From the NCBI RefSeq assembly GCF_017877055.1, contig NZ_JAGIPG010000002.1, forward strand, positions 1,054,001 to 1,118,000: a DNA stretch of 64,000 nt, written 5' to 3'. The notes under the pieces are model-generated. The model was not told the origin of the DNA. It ran no database searches and worked only from the letters and a program-made list of their open reading frames with translations. The position numbers and the translations under genes were made by a program. Below are positions 33,260 through 42,359 of this stretch, in pieces. Numbering within the stretch: the first letter of the stretch is position 1; each line of letters starts with the position of its first letter. The stretch comes from Neorhizobium galegae (GTDB taxonomy: Bacteria > Pseudomonadota > Alphaproteobacteria > Rhizobiales > Rhizobiaceae).

Positions 33260-34723
33260 TCAATACGGCGCCTCGACCTTGCCCATGCCCACATAGACCG
33301 TCTTCAGCTCGGAATAATGCTCCAGCGCGGCGAGCGAATTTTCCCGCCCGAAGCCGGATTGTTTGGAACCGCCGAAGGGAATTTCCACCGGGCAGAGATT
33401 GTAGGTGTTGATCCATAGCGTGCCCGCTTCGAGCTGATCGACGACGCGATGCCCCCGCGTCAGATCGGACGTGAACACCCCGCCCGAAAGGCCGAATTCC
33501 GTGCCGTTGGCCCGCGCGATCACCTCGGCCTCGTCGTCGAAATCGAGCACGCACATGACAGGCCCGAATATCTCCTCACGCGCGATAGTCATCTCGTCGG
33601 TGACGTCGGCGAAGACGGTCGGCTGCACGTAATAACCTTCGCCGGTGACGTGGTTGGGAATGCCGCCGCCGGTGACGAGCGTGGCACCTTCGGCCTTGCC
33701 CTTATCGATATAGCTCATCACCTTCTGCCGCTGGTCGAAGGAAACCATCGGGCCGAGCTGAGTCGCTTCGTCCATGGGGTCGCCGATCACCATGTTTTCG
33801 GTGCGCGCCTTGAGGCGCGACAGGAACGTCTCCTTGATGCTCCGCTGCACGAACACCCGGGTGCCGTTGGAGCAGACCTGGCCGGTCGAATAGAAATTGC
33901 CGAGCATCGCCCCGCCGACCGCCGAGTCGATGTCGGCGTCGTCGAAGACGATCAGCGGCGATTTGCCCCCGAGTTCCATCGTCACATGCTTGAGGCTGCC
34001 GGCCGCTGCCGCCGCCACCTTGCGGCCGGTCGGCACCGAGCCGGTCAGCGACACCTTGGCGACATCGGCGTGGTTGACCAGCAGCGGCCCGGTCGTCCGG
34101 TCGCCCTGGATGACGTTGTAGAGCCCCTTCGGCAGCCCCGCTTCGATCAGGATCTCGGCGATCTTCAGCGCCCCGAGCGGCGTGTTTTCCGACGGCTTGA
34201 ACACCATCGCATTGCCGCAGATCAGTGCCGGTGCGCCCTTCCAGCAGGCGATCTGCTGCGGATAGTTCCAGGCGCCGATGCCGACGCAGACGCCTAGAGG
34301 CACCCGTTTCGTATAGGCAAAGTCCTGCCCCAGCGGGATGTAGCTGCCGTTGAGTCCTGCCGCTGCGATACCCCCGAAAAATTCGAAGGCATCGGCGCCC
34401 GAAGTCGGGTCGGCGACGATGGTTTCCTGGATCGGCTTGCCGGTATCGAGCGTCTCCAGCTCGGAAAGTTCGCGGTTGCGCTCTCGCATGATGTCGGCGG
34501 CGCGTTTGAGGATGCGGCCGCGCGCCGTTGGGCTCATCGCAGCCCATGCCGGCTGGGCGCGTTTGGCGGCGGCGATCGCCCTCTCGACGATCGCGGGCGT
34601 TGCCGCATGCAGCCGGGCGATCACCTCGCCGGTCGCCGGATAGAGGCTTTCGATGACGGTGCCGTCGGTATCCTCGACATATTCGCCGTCGATGAAATGG
34701 CTGGCGATCGGCTGGGCTTTCAT
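33260..34723 (-). CDS. betB: Betaine aldehyde dehydrogenase
   Basis: A 487-residue NAD(P)-dependent aldehyde dehydrogenase that makes glycine betaine. [20 protein letters not shown] contains the general-base Glu, [13 protein letters not shown] has the catalytic Cys, and [20 protein letters not shown] is the nucleotide-binding region. The ending [20 protein letters not shown] is typical of BetB. It starts one base after the choline-sulfatase stop, so the two are coupled. The product protects against osmotic stress and can feed carbon and nitrogen metabolism. Confidence 0.96.
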   Translation of the reverse strand: MKAQPIASHFIDGEYVEDTDGTVIESLYPATGEVIARLHAATPAIVERAIAAAKRAQPAWAAMSPTARGRILKRAADIMRERNRELSELETLDTGKPIQETIVADPTSGADAFEFFGGIAAAGLNGSYIPLGQDFAYTKRVPLGVCVGIGAWNYPQQIACWKGAPALICGNAMVFKPSENTPLGALKIAEILIEAGLPKGLYNVIQGDRTTGPLLVNHADVAKVSLTGSVPTGRKVAAAAAGSLKHVTMELGGKSPLIVFDDADIDSAVGGAMLGNFYSTGQVCSNGTRVFVQRSIKETFLSRLKARTENMVIGDPMDEATQLGPMVSFDQRQKVMSYIDKGKAEGATLVTGGGIPNHVTGEGYYVQPTVFADVTDEMTIAREEIFGPVMCVLDFDDEAEVIARANGTEFGLSGGVFTSDLTRGHRVVDQLEAGTLWINTYNLCPVEIPFGGSKQSGFGRENSLAALEHYSELKTVYVGMGKVEAPY

Positions 34724-34724
34724 C

Positions 34725-36248
34725 TCATTCTCCGCGCGGATAGCGTTTGGATTCCTCGAGATTGTCGAGGTTCATGTGGTTGCGCATGTAGCGCTCGGAT
34801 GCTTTCTGCAAGGGCTGGTGGTCCCAGGGATAATAAGCGCCGTTGCGCAGCGCCTCGTAGACCACCCAGCGCCGCGCCTGGCTTTCACGCACCGCAGCGT
34901 CGAAGGCACCCATGTCCCACCGCTCCTCGCGCTGGCGCCGGAAGAGAGCGACCACCTCGGCAAAATCGGGATCGTCGGCGAGGTTGTCGAGTTCCTTCGG
35001 ATCGCTTTCCAGATCGAACAACTGGTCCGGATCGAGCATGCAGTGGACATATTTCCACTTGCCCTCGCGAATGGCGACGAGCGGCGCATAGGAGCCTTCC
35101 GCGGCATATTCCATCAGCACCGGGCTCGTGCGGGCAGTACCCTCCATCATAGGCTTCAGGCTTTCGCCGTCCGTCCAGGGCTCGATCTCGTCCATGGAAA
35201 TGCCAGCGAGGTCGCAGAGCGTCGGCGTCACGTCGAGGTTGGAAACAGGCGCCAGATGCAGACCGGCGGGCACACCAGGACCTGCGATCATCAGCGGCAC
35301 ACGCGCCGACCCTTCGAAGAAGTTCATCTTGAACCAAAGCCCGCGCTCGCCGAGCATGTCGCCGTGGTCGGAGCAGAACAGGATGATCGTGTCGTCGAGC
35401 ATCCGTGTCCGCGTCAGCGTGTCGACCAGCTCGCCGACCTTCTCGTCGATATAGGAAATATTGGCGAAATAGGCTCTTCGCGAGCGGCGGACATTGTCTT
35501 CCGTCACGTCGAAATTCTTGTAGTCGCAGGAAAAGATGATCCGCTTCGAATGCGGGTCCTGGTCTTCCAGCGGGATCGGTCCGACCTCCGGCAACAGGTG
35601 CTGGCAATCCTCGTAAAGATCCCAGAACTTCTTCCGCGCCACATAGGGGTCATGCGGATGGGTGAAGGAGACGGTCAGCGCCCAGGGGCGCCGTTCCGCA
35701 TCGTCCCGCTCGCGGGCGAGGTGATAGAGCTTCTGGTTGGCGAGAAAGGCGACCTCGTCGTCATATTCCATCTGGTTGGTGATCTCGGCCACGCCAGCGC
35801 CGGTCACCGAACCGAGATTGTGGTACCACCAGTCGATCCGTTCTCCCGGCTTGCGGTAATCCGGCGTCCAGCCGAAATCGGCCGGATAGATATCGGTCGT
35901 CAGCCGGTCCTCGAACCCGTGTAATTGATCCGGCCCGACGAAATGCATCTTTCCCGAAAGCGCCGTGTAATAACCCGCGCGGCGCAGGTGATGCGCAAAG
36001 GTCGGGATAGACGAGACATATTCCGCGGCATTGTCGTAGACCCGCGTCCGGCTCGGCAATTGCCCGGCCATGAATGAGGCGCGTGCCGGCGCACAGAGCG
36101 GCGAGGATGTGTAATTGTTGACAAACCGCGCGCTGCGCGCTGCGAGCGCCTTGAGGTTCGGCGCATGCAGCCACTCCGCCGGTCCGTCCGGAAACAGCGT
36201 CCCGTTCAACTGGTCGACCATGACGATGAGGATGTTGGGCTTGGTCAT
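34725..36248 (-). CDS. betC: Choline-sulfatase
   Basis: A 507-residue alkaline-phosphatase-superfamily sulfatase that releases choline from choline-O-sulfate. [12 protein letters not shown] provides the metal-binding Asp near residue 12. The CxPxR motif is LCAPARAS with Cys52, converted to formylglycine. [20 protein letters not shown] and [15 protein letters not shown] supply further active-site and metal ligands. I start at ATG 36248 (GAGGAAG nine bases upstream); ATG 36275 adds nine residues. It heads the bet unit in the rhizobial order but has no betI upstream. Confidence 0.95.
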   Translation of the reverse strand: MTKPNILIVMVDQLNGTLFPDGPAEWLHAPNLKALAARSARFVNNYTSSPLCAPARASFMAGQLPSRTRVYDNAAEYVSSIPTFAHHLRRAGYYTALSGKMHFVGPDQLHGFEDRLTTDIYPADFGWTPDYRKPGERIDWWYHNLGSVTGAGVAEITNQMEYDDEVAFLANQKLYHLARERDDAERRPWALTVSFTHPHDPYVARKKFWDLYEDCQHLLPEVGPIPLEDQDPHSKRIIFSCDYKNFDVTEDNVRRSRRAYFANISYIDEKVGELVDTLTRTRMLDDTIILFCSDHGDMLGERGLWFKMNFFEGSARVPLMIAGPGVPAGLHLAPVSNLDVTPTLCDLAGISMDEIEPWTDGESLKPMMEGTARTSPVLMEYAAEGSYAPLVAIREGKWKYVHCMLDPDQLFDLESDPKELDNLADDPDFAEVVALFRRQREERWDMGAFDAAVRESQARRWVVYEALRNGAYYPWDHQPLQKASERYMRNHMNLDNLEESKRYPRGE

Positions 36249-36428
36249 GGCAGGTGTCTTCCTCGCAGGCGGCATGGTCTCCAGAGTGAGTTATTTTTGA
36301 TCGTCTTGGCAATCAAGAAGCGATTGCGAACCTTCCTGTCCCAAAAGCGCGCCATTGACCCCGATCAAGCTCGCTCCACATCCTATCCGTTAGGTTCGGG
36401 TGAGGTTTTGGCACAAAGGGGGTTGGCT

Positions 36429-36977
36429 ATGACGTTCGGTCTGGATGCGCCGTCGGTTTTGACGGTCCGTGACAAGTGGGGCTGGTTTCTTGCCCTCGGC
36501 ATTCTGCTGCTGATCTTCGGTTTTATCGCGCTCGCAAATCTCTTCGTGGCGACCGTCGCCTCGGTCTTCTACATCGGCATGATGATGCTGGTCGGCGGGG
36601 TCGCTTATCTCGTCCATGCCTTCCAGGTGAAGGGCTGGGATCATATCCTGTTCTGGGCGGCAAGCGGCATCCTCTATACGATCGCCGGCCTGCTCGCCTT
36701 CTGGAATCCGGCGCTGACAGCCGTCATCGTCACCTTTTTCATGGCAGTGGCGCTGATCGTCGCGGGCGTTTTCCGCACCTGGATCGGGTTCAGGATGCGG
36801 CCGATGCGGGGTTCCGGCTGGGTTATTTTCGGGGGAGTCATCACGGCTCTTGCAGGCCTCGTCATTGCGCTCGGCTGGCCGGTGAACAGCCTCTGGATCC
36901 TCGGCCTGTTCCTCGCAATCGACCTCACGATGCAAGGCTGGGCCCTGATCGCGGTTGCACTTGCGGCCAAGCCCTGA
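36429..36977 (+). CDS. HdeD/DUF308-family membrane protein
   Basis: A 182-residue protein starting at ATG 36429 with six hydrophobic helices in two sets of three, the HdeD layout (WGWFLALGILLLIFGFIALA; VFYIGMMMLVGGVAYLVHAF; LGLFLAIDLTMQGWALI). HdeD-like proteins are linked to acid resistance in enterobacteria; a transport or structural role here is not known. It stands alone, divergent from betC. The frame is open upstream to 36165, but the helices and family length support the later start. Confidence 0.85.
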   Translation: MTFGLDAPSVLTVRDKWGWFLALGILLLIFGFIALANLFVATVASVFYIGMMMLVGGVAYLVHAFQVKGWDHILFWAASGILYTIAGLLAFWNPALTAVIVTFFMAVALIVAGVFRTWIGFRMRPMRGSGWVIFGGVITALAGLVIALGWPVNSLWILGLFLAIDLTMQGWALIAVALAAKP

Positions 36978-37150
36978 GGCACGCAAAGGTTGCCGCTAAG
37001 TCTCTAAAATCTTGTATAAAAATGCCTTTTATCGTCATAAAAATTTCATCCAACGGTCACGTTCGGGAAAGGTATTTTTGACCAATTGCTGGGAACCTGA
37101 CATTCGTGTTGAGGCGTGTTTTAGGCCATTGCGCAGTGGAGTAGTGAGTA

Positions 37151-38956
37151 ATGTCGTCTGCGGCCATCTTGGAACCGGGCGTTTTCCGCCGGTATGCGAG
37201 CGATCAGCTTGTCACCCTAGCAAAATTGGTACTGGAAAATGCCTTCCAGCCGATCGTCGAGGTCGGCACCGGTTCCGTCTTCGGGTATGAATCGCTGCTG
37301 CGCGGCCAGGAACGGATCGGTTTCTCTTCGCCGCTCGAACTGCTCGATCAGGCCCAGGAGACCGGCCAGCTTCTGGCGCTCGAACAGATGATGGCAGCCC
37401 GGGCCCTGGCGAAATTCGCCAGCCTGCCTGATTTTTCGTCCCAGACGCTGTTCCTCAATCTCGACGTCCGGCTGATCCGCCACGGCCACCATTTCCTCGA
37501 AAAGGTCGTGCAGCACCTGCGCAAGGCGAATATCGCACCGTCTTCCGTCTGCTTCGAATTCTCCGAGCGCTTCGACAACACCACCGTGCCGGAATTCGCC
37601 GATCTGGTCACCCAGATGCGGAAGGAGGGCTTCAAGCTGGCGATCGACGATTTCGGCGTCGGCCACGGCGAAATGAAACTGCTCTGCGACTATCCGGTCG
37701 ATTACCTGAAGATCGACCGCCATTTCATCGCCGGCATCGATAAGAACCCGCGCAAGCGCCACCTCGTCAAGAACATCGTCGGCATCGCCCACGTGCTCGG
37801 CATCCGCGTCATTGCCGAGGGCATCGAGACGGAAGCGGAATTCCTCGTCTGCCGCGAATACGGCGTCGATCTCGTCCAGGGCTGGTTCATTGCCCGGCCG
37901 ACGACATTCGTGTCCGAGCTGCAGCCATCCTTCCCTTACCTTGCCGATATCGGCCGTACCCGGCGCTCCAGCCAGTCGCTCGATGAAATACTCATCCGCA
38001 AGCAGATCGAACACCTGCCGGCCGTTTACGAGAATCAGAGCATCGACAGCGTTTTCGACCTGTTCCGCCGCAATCCGCGGCAGGCCTTCTTCCCGGTGCT
38101 GAATGCCAATGGCGAGCCGCGCGGCGTCATCAACGAATACCATCTCAAGGAATATATCTATCAGCCCTTCGGCCGCGATCTCCTGAAGAACAAGGTCTAC
38201 GAGCGCTCGATCTCGCATTTCGTCGACCGCGCCCCGATCGTCGGGCTGGATGCGGAAGCCGAAGAACTGATGACCCTGTTTGCCAATATGGAAAACAGCG
38301 CCTGCGTCATCCTCACCGAAAACATGCGGTATGCGGGCGTCGTCTCGGCCGCCTCGCTGATCAAGGTCATCAACGAAAAGCAGTTGAAGGTCGCTCAGGA
38401 CCAGAACCCGCTGACGGGCCTGCCGGGCAACCGCGCCATCCGAGACTTCATGCAGGAAACCGGCCGCGACGACGACGAAGCCCGCTTCTTCTGCTATTGC
38501 GACTTCGACAACTTCAAGCCGTTCAACGACCATTACGGCTTCCAGATGGGCGACCATGCAATCTCGCTGTTCGCCGCCCTGGTAAAGCGTTATTTCTTCT
38601 CCGACGGCGATTTCCTCGGCCATGTCGGCGGCGACGATTTCTTCATCGGCGTACGTGACTGGACCCGCGAGGAGCTCAACGAAATCCTTGGGCGGCTGCT
38701 CTCCGATTTCCATGACGATGTCGTCGAACTCTATTCCCCCGAAGAACGCGCTGCCGGCAAGATCCGCGGTCACGACCGCTCCGGCGCCGAGCGCGATTTC
38801 CCGCTGCTGCGCTGCTCGATCGGCGTGCTGGAATTGCCCCAGGGCCTTTTGCTCGACGATGTCGGCCGCATCGGTTCGGAGATCGCCGCGGTCAAGGCGG
38901 AAGCCAAGGAAAGCGAGGGCGGTCTGGTTTTCGCGAGTTTCGGCGAGACAAAATGA
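37151..38956 (+). CDS. EAL-CBS-GGDEF protein with degenerate motifs
   Basis: A 601-residue cytoplasmic protein. The N-terminal EAL-type domain (about 25-260) has ESL at 47-49 instead of EAL, but keeps NLD, FEFSER, DDFGVGHGE, KIDR, EGIE and QGW motifs, so metal binding may survive. Residues about 285-415 look like a pair of CBS domains (VYENQSIDSVFDLFRRNPRQ; VILTENMRYAGVVSAASLIK). The C-terminal domain carries GGDDF at 493-497 in place of GGDEF and is probably a poor cyclase. I infer a c-di-GMP phosphodiesterase or effector regulated by nucleotide binding at CBS. It is a single gene followed by a hairpin. Confidence 0.85.
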   Translation: MSSAAILEPGVFRRYASDQLVTLAKLVLENAFQPIVEVGTGSVFGYESLLRGQERIGFSSPLELLDQAQETGQLLALEQMMAARALAKFASLPDFSSQTLFLNLDVRLIRHGHHFLEKVVQHLRKANIAPSSVCFEFSERFDNTTVPEFADLVTQMRKEGFKLAIDDFGVGHGEMKLLCDYPVDYLKIDRHFIAGIDKNPRKRHLVKNIVGIAHVLGIRVIAEGIETEAEFLVCREYGVDLVQGWFIARPTTFVSELQPSFPYLADIGRTRRSSQSLDEILIRKQIEHLPAVYENQSIDSVFDLFRRNPRQAFFPVLNANGEPRGVINEYHLKEYIYQPFGRDLLKNKVYERSISHFVDRAPIVGLDAEAEELMTLFANMENSACVILTENMRYAGVVSAASLIKVINEKQLKVAQDQNPLTGLPGNRAIRDFMQETGRDDDEARFFCYCDFDNFKPFNDHYGFQMGDHAISLFAALVKRYFFSDGDFLGHVGGDDFFIGVRDWTREELNEILGRLLSDFHDDVVELYSPEERAAGKIRGHDRSGAERDFPLLRCSIGVLELPQGLLLDDVGRIGSEIAAVKAEAKESEGGLVFASFGETK

Positions 38957-38959
38957 CCT

Positions 38960-38980
38960 AGGCGGCGGAACGCCGCCTTC
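38960..38980 (+). terminator. Hairpin after the EAL/GGDEF gene
   Basis: AGGCGGCG-GAA-CGCCGCCT, perfect 8-bp arms with a 3-nt loop, beginning 3 bp after the stop codon. The following T run is short (TTCCT), so termination strength is uncertain. Confidence 0.5.
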
Positions 38981-39057
38981 CTATCGCAAGGCGACTATCC
39001 TAAGTCAGGAGCCTACCACCGATCCCGTCGGTGGCCGCGCTGAGAGGAGTCTTGTCC

Positions 39058-40056
39058 ATGCCGCTTCCCACCGAAATGCGTTTCGTCGATCTGCCGTCCT
39101 TCGGAGAGCCGGAGGTGATGACCATTGCCAGGGGGCCGCTGCCGGCGGTGCGGCCGGGTGAAATCCTGGTCAAGGTGGAGGCGGCCGGCATCAACCGCCC
39201 GGACGTGCAGCAACGCAAGGGCGCCTATCCGCCGCCGAAGGACGCAAGCCCCATCCTCGGCCTGGAAATATCAGGCGAAGTCGTCGCACTCGGCGAGGGC
39301 GTCAGCGAATTCAAGCCCGGCGACAAGGTCTGCGCGCTCGCGAACGGCGGCGGTTATGCGGACTATTGCACCGTGCCGGCAAGCCAGGCTCTGCCCTGGC
39401 CAAAGGGTTATGATGCGGTCAGGGCCGCGGCTATTCCGGAAACCTTCTTCACCGTCTGGGCCAATCTCTTCCAGATGGCGGGCCTCACGGAAGGCGAAAG
39501 CGTGCTGATCCACGGCGGCACCAGCGGCATCGGTACGACTGCCATCCAGCTTGCCAAGGCGTTCGGCGCGACGATCTACGCGACGGCCGGATCGAGGGAA
39601 AAATGCGATGCCTGCGAAAAGCTCGGTGCCGTCAGAGGCATCGACTACAGGACCGAGGATTTTGCCGAGGTCATCAAGGCGGAAACCGGCGGCCGTGGCG
39701 TCGATGTCGTGCTCGACATGATCGGCGCCGCCTATCTCGAAAAGAACCTTTCGGTTCTCGCCAAGGACGGCTGCCTGTCGATCATCGCTTTCCTCGGCGG
39801 CAACATCGCCGAAAAGGTCAATTTGTCGCCGATCATGGCCAAGCGTCTGACGGTCACCGGCTCCACCATGCGCCCGCGCACGCCAGACGAAAAACGCGCC
39901 ATCCGCGACGATCTTCTGGCCCAGGTCTGGCCGCTCCTGGAAGACGGAACGGTCGCCCCGGTCATCCACTCCGTCCTGCCGTTCGCAGACGTCGTCGAGG
40001 CCCACAAGCTGATGGAGACCAGCAGCCATATCGGCAAGATAGTCGTGACCCTTTGA
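39058..40056 (+). CDS. NAD(P)H quinone oxidoreductase, zinc-less MDR family
   Basis: A 332-residue medium-chain reductase. [20 protein letters not shown] and [20 protein letters not shown] form the substrate domain. [20 protein letters not shown] is the NADPH-binding loop, and [20 protein letters not shown] is typical of the PIG3-type quinone oxidoreductase subgroup. It probably reduces quinones or enones in the cytosol. The start at ATG 39058 has AGAGGAG upstream; GTG 39031 lacks one. Its stop codon lies inside the palindromic operator of the downstream toxin-antitoxin pair. Confidence 0.88.
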   Translation: MPLPTEMRFVDLPSFGEPEVMTIARGPLPAVRPGEILVKVEAAGINRPDVQQRKGAYPPPKDASPILGLEISGEVVALGEGVSEFKPGDKVCALANGGGYADYCTVPASQALPWPKGYDAVRAAAIPETFFTVWANLFQMAGLTEGESVLIHGGTSGIGTTAIQLAKAFGATIYATAGSREKCDACEKLGAVRGIDYRTEDFAEVIKAETGGRGVDVVLDMIGAAYLEKNLSVLAKDGCLSIIAFLGGNIAEKVNLSPIMAKRLTVTGSTMRPRTPDEKRAIRDDLLAQVWPLLEDGTVAPVIHSVLPFADVVEAHKLMETSSHIGKIVVTL

Positions 40057-40090
40057 CAAATTTGTCAAATTATATCAGCTTTGGTATAAG
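40052..40090 (+). promoter_or_regulatory. Promoter/operator of the HigBA-type pair
   Basis: TTTGACAAATTTGTCAAA (40052-40069) is an 18-bp perfect palindrome overlapping the quinone-reductase stop codon. A TTGTCA box (40062-40067) is followed after 17 bp by TATAAG (40085-40090). The palindrome shares ACAAATTTGT with the repeats at 70-90 and 343-363. The -10 box is so close to the ATG at 40093 that the exact start of transcription is unclear. Confidence 0.6.
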
Positions 40091-40092
40091 TG

Positions 40093-40404
40093 ATGAAGCC
40101 GGTCGTTTTTCTCGGTGATGCCCTGGTGCAGCTGCGGGACTTTCCGGAAGGAGCCCGTAAGGAAGCGGGAGTCCAGTTGCATAAAATTCAACTTGGCCTT
40201 GAGCCGAGCGACTGGAAGCCTATGACGACGATTGGAGCGGGCGTGCGGGAAATCCGCATTCGCGACGAAGCGGGCGCTTTTCGCATCATCTACGTGACCA
40301 AAATAGAGGATGCCGTCTACGTCCTGCATGCGTTTCAAAAGAAGACGCAGCAGACGGCAAAGCGGGATCTTGATATCGCCATCGCGCGTCTGCGGCAGAT
40401 TTGA
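40093..40404 (+). CDS. RelE/HigB-type toxin (phage Gp49-like)
   Basis: A 103-residue toxin of the HigB-like Gp49 group: FPEGARKEAGVQLHKIQLGL, then GVREIRIRDEAGAFRIIYVT and YVLHAFQKKTQQTAKRDLDI, the classic core sheet and the FxKKT motif. Such proteins are ribosome-dependent mRNA nucleases. Toxin precedes antitoxin, the HigBA order. ATG 40093 is chosen over GTG 40090. The neighbouring HTH gene begins 14 bp after its stop. Confidence 0.85.
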   Translation: MKPVVFLGDALVQLRDFPEGARKEAGVQLHKIQLGLEPSDWKPMTTIGAGVREIRIRDEAGAFRIIYVTKIEDAVYVLHAFQKKTQQTAKRDLDIAIARLRQI

Positions 40405-40417
40405 TTGGATTGGACCT

Positions 40418-40699
40418 ATGGAACGTCAGAGCTTTTCAAATGTCTGGGACGCGCTGGAAAACACCCCGGCGGAAGCGGCCAATATGTCTATGCGCTCGGC
40501 CCTGCTGATTGCGATCGAGCAGAAGGTCCGGAACTGGAATGTGACCCAGAAGGATGCTGCGGCTCGCCTCGGCATCACCCAGCCACGCCTGAACGACTTG
40601 CTGCGGGGCAGGATTGCAAATTTCAGTCTGGACGCACTCGTTGAATTGGCTGGGAGAGTTGGGCTTTCCGTCCGGCTGGATATCGCGGACGCAGCCTGA
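40418..40699 (+). CDS. XRE-family antitoxin (HigA-like)
   Basis: A 93-residue protein with a helix-turn-helix at about 40-75 (VTQKDAAARLGITQPRLNDL; LRGRIANFSLDALVELAGRV), as in HigA-type antitoxins paired with Gp49-like toxins. It should neutralise the upstream toxin and repress the promoter through the 18-bp palindrome. ATG 40418 is chosen; the open frame reaches back into the toxin gene but without a start site. Confidence 0.85.
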   Translation: MERQSFSNVWDALENTPAEAANMSMRSALLIAIEQKVRNWNVTQKDAAARLGITQPRLNDLLRGRIANFSLDALVELAGRVGLSVRLDIADAA

Positions 40700-40916
40700 T
40701 CTCCGACCCACCCACGCTGACGGAATCAGCAAGATCGTGGTGACGTTGAGCTGAAGGGGAGAATCTGCCTCGATCGAAGCTGGCGAATTCTAGCGGCGGA
40801 AGGTCGCCTTCGCAACTCAATTAAATACGCAATCGTTTATATAACGTGGCTTGCAGAACAGGGCTTTGGCCCTTACCTTTTAGTCATCGTCAACGTAGTG
40901 AAAGGAAGGTGATCCA

Positions 40917-40991
40917 ATGTCTAGTGAGATTTCGGTCTGCGTAACGGGCAATGGAAAGGTGGCGGTTTTGACGGGGCAACCCTCGGCCTGA
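40917..40991 (+). CDS. 24-residue small protein or leader peptide
   Basis: ATG 40917 follows AAAGGAAGGTGATCCA, an almost complete complement of the 16S rRNA 3' end. The peptide begins MSSEISVCVTGNGKVAVLTG and ends PSA. GC-rich hairpins and a strong terminator (41057-41088) follow on the same strand, so a short structured transcript of about 200-250 nt is likely. The interval 40700-41305 holds no other gene I can support. Confidence 0.5.
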   Translation: MSSEISVCVTGNGKVAVLTGQPSA

Positions 40992-41056
40992 ACATCATCT
41001 TCCTTCGGGGAGCTCATGAAGCGCCCCGGGTTCGTTCAACCGGACCAAACTCATGG

Positions 41057-41088
41057 AAGGGTCGCCTTGAGCGGCCCTTTTCCTTTTA
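41057..41088 (+). terminator. Rho-independent terminator of the small transcript
   Basis: AAGGGTCGC-CTTGA-GCGGCCCTT (one G-T wobble) followed by TTTCCTTTT. It ends the transcript carrying the 24-residue peptide, or could attenuate transcription into the DUF1127 gene 218 bp further on. Confidence 0.75.
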
Positions 41089-41222
41089 TGGCCCTTTCAT
41101 TCGGCGGCTTTTCATTCAGCGCCGGCGGCTCTTCATTTTTCATTATTCTCATTTGAGAAAGACCCATGCGCCGTTCGCATAGGTGGCCTGCTAAGTGGGC
41201 GCTTTCAGTGCAGGTTTGATGA

Positions 41223-41234
41223 GCTTATATAAGC
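41223..41234. promoter_or_regulatory. 12-bp palindrome upstream of the DUF1127 gene
   Basis: GCTTATATAAGC, within the imperfect larger dyad GATGA...TCATC (41219-41240). It contains a -10-like TATATAA and lies 72 bp before the DUF1127 start, so it may be an operator-covered promoter. Confidence 0.45.
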
Positions 41235-41305
41235 GTCATCGAAGCAAACGAGAGCGCCAAGGACTGGCAGCTGGGCTTCGAAAATCCCAGGAAAGGGGAA
41301 CCATC

Positions 41306-41452
41306 ATGAACGTCGCACGCACTCTCAACAATTGGCGCAAATACCGTCAGACGGTTGCCGAACTGGGCCGTATGACACCGCGCGAACTCAACGATCTCGG
41401 CATCGCCCAGGGCGACATCCGCCGGGTAGCGCGTCAGGCCGTCGGCTTCTGA
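41306..41452 (+). CDS. DUF1127 small protein
   Basis: A 48-residue basic peptide beginning MNVARTLNNWRKYRQTVAEL and containing RMTPRELNDLGIAQGDIRRV, the DUF1127 (YjiS-like) signature. ATG 41306 follows GAAAGGGGA. Small DUF1127 proteins in Agrobacterium affect phosphate handling and RNA maturation, probably through an arginine-rich RNA-binding helix. A strong terminator follows 26 bp after the stop, so it is a single-gene transcript. Confidence 0.9.
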   Translation: MNVARTLNNWRKYRQTVAELGRMTPRELNDLGIAQGDIRRVARQAVGF

Positions 41453-41478
41453 TCGCCATCTGACATTCAGTTATGTCG

Positions 41479-41504
41479 AACGCCCGCACACGCGGGCGTT
41501 TTGC
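41479..41504 (+). terminator. Terminator of the DUF1127 gene
   Basis: AACGCCCGC-ACAC-GCGGGCGTT, perfect 9-bp arms, followed by TTGCATTTT. It is nearly symmetric, so it may also act on the convergent DUF3750 gene. Confidence 0.8.
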
Positions 41505-41525
41505 ATTTTACGCATAGCTGCCATC

Positions 41526-42275
41526 TCAAATCCCGATCCGTCCGAGCGCCGGAACCTTGATGCCGGGATTGGCGATATCGAGGCCCGCGACCAGGCCCAG
41601 GAAGTGTACCTCGAATCCGCTGCGCAAACCGGCCGACAGGCCGATAAGGCCGCGCAGGGTCACATGCACATCGCGCCAGTCCTCGTCCAGATGAATGAAT
41701 TCGCCGTCCGGCAGGTAGTCGCGCCCGACTGCGTGCGGCGGCAGCACGGCGTCGAGTTCCGGCACGCTGCGCAGCACATGGGCGACGAAGGTATTGGAGT
41801 TCGGCCCTGGCCAGATCGTATAGCCGCCCGCCTCGGCATAAGGGTAGGCGGCGATCGAGTCTTCGACCTTCGGGATCAGCAGTTCCGCCTTCGAACCGGT
41901 GACCGAAGTAACGATTTGCGGCGTGTTGGAATACCAGTAGGCGTCAGGCGCATAGCCGTTGCGGCGGATCGGCGAACCCCACCCCACCTTGTCGAAGCGC
42001 GTATAGGTTTTCGCGCCTTTTTCCTTGAAGACGATCCAGGCGTGGCTTGCGACCGCACCTTTCAGGCCTCCCGTCATCGCCGAGAACACGTAGATCGCCG
42101 CTTCGTTGCTTGTCTCGGGCTTTGGCAGAATGCCGGCCGACGACCAGCGCGCATCGCTCCAGCGCGATGGTCGGTCCTTGATCGCCCATAATCCTGCCGA
42201 CGCGAAGGTCGGAACCAGGTAGACGATGAAGATGACCAGAAACAGCCGCTTAACCGATTTCATACGGTCCCCCAT
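41526..42275 (-). CDS. DUF3750 family protein
   Basis: A 249-residue protein; ATG 42263 is an alternative giving MKSVKRLFLVIFIVYLVPTF, a membrane anchor or signal. The rest carries ASHAWIVFKEKGAKTYTRFD, KVGWGSPIRRNGYAPDAYWY and PNSNTFVAHVLRSVPELDAV, a His/Asn arrangement typical of DUF3750 and reminiscent of an NlpC/P60-type fold. Function unknown; an envelope location is likely. It stands alone between convergent and divergent neighbours. Confidence 0.8.
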   Translation of the reverse strand: MGDRMKSVKRLFLVIFIVYLVPTFASAGLWAIKDRPSRWSDARWSSAGILPKPETSNEAAIYVFSAMTGGLKGAVASHAWIVFKEKGAKTYTRFDKVGWGSPIRRNGYAPDAYWYSNTPQIVTSVTGSKAELLIPKVEDSIAAYPYAEAGGYTIWPGPNSNTFVAHVLRSVPELDAVLPPHAVGRDYLPDGEFIHLDEDWRDVHVTLRGLIGLSAGLRSGFEVHFLGLVAGLDIANPGIKVPALGRIGI

Positions 42276-42359
42276 GAAAATCCCGCCGGACTCGTTTAAG
42301 AGCCTGTGATATCCGCCACACGATAGGCACCATTGAAACCGGCAATTTCAGGACAGACC

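Noticed and set aside
37217..38773. 518-residue open frame antisense to the EAL/GGDEF gene
   Set aside because: Shadow of a clearly coding strand, with biased composition and no start site.
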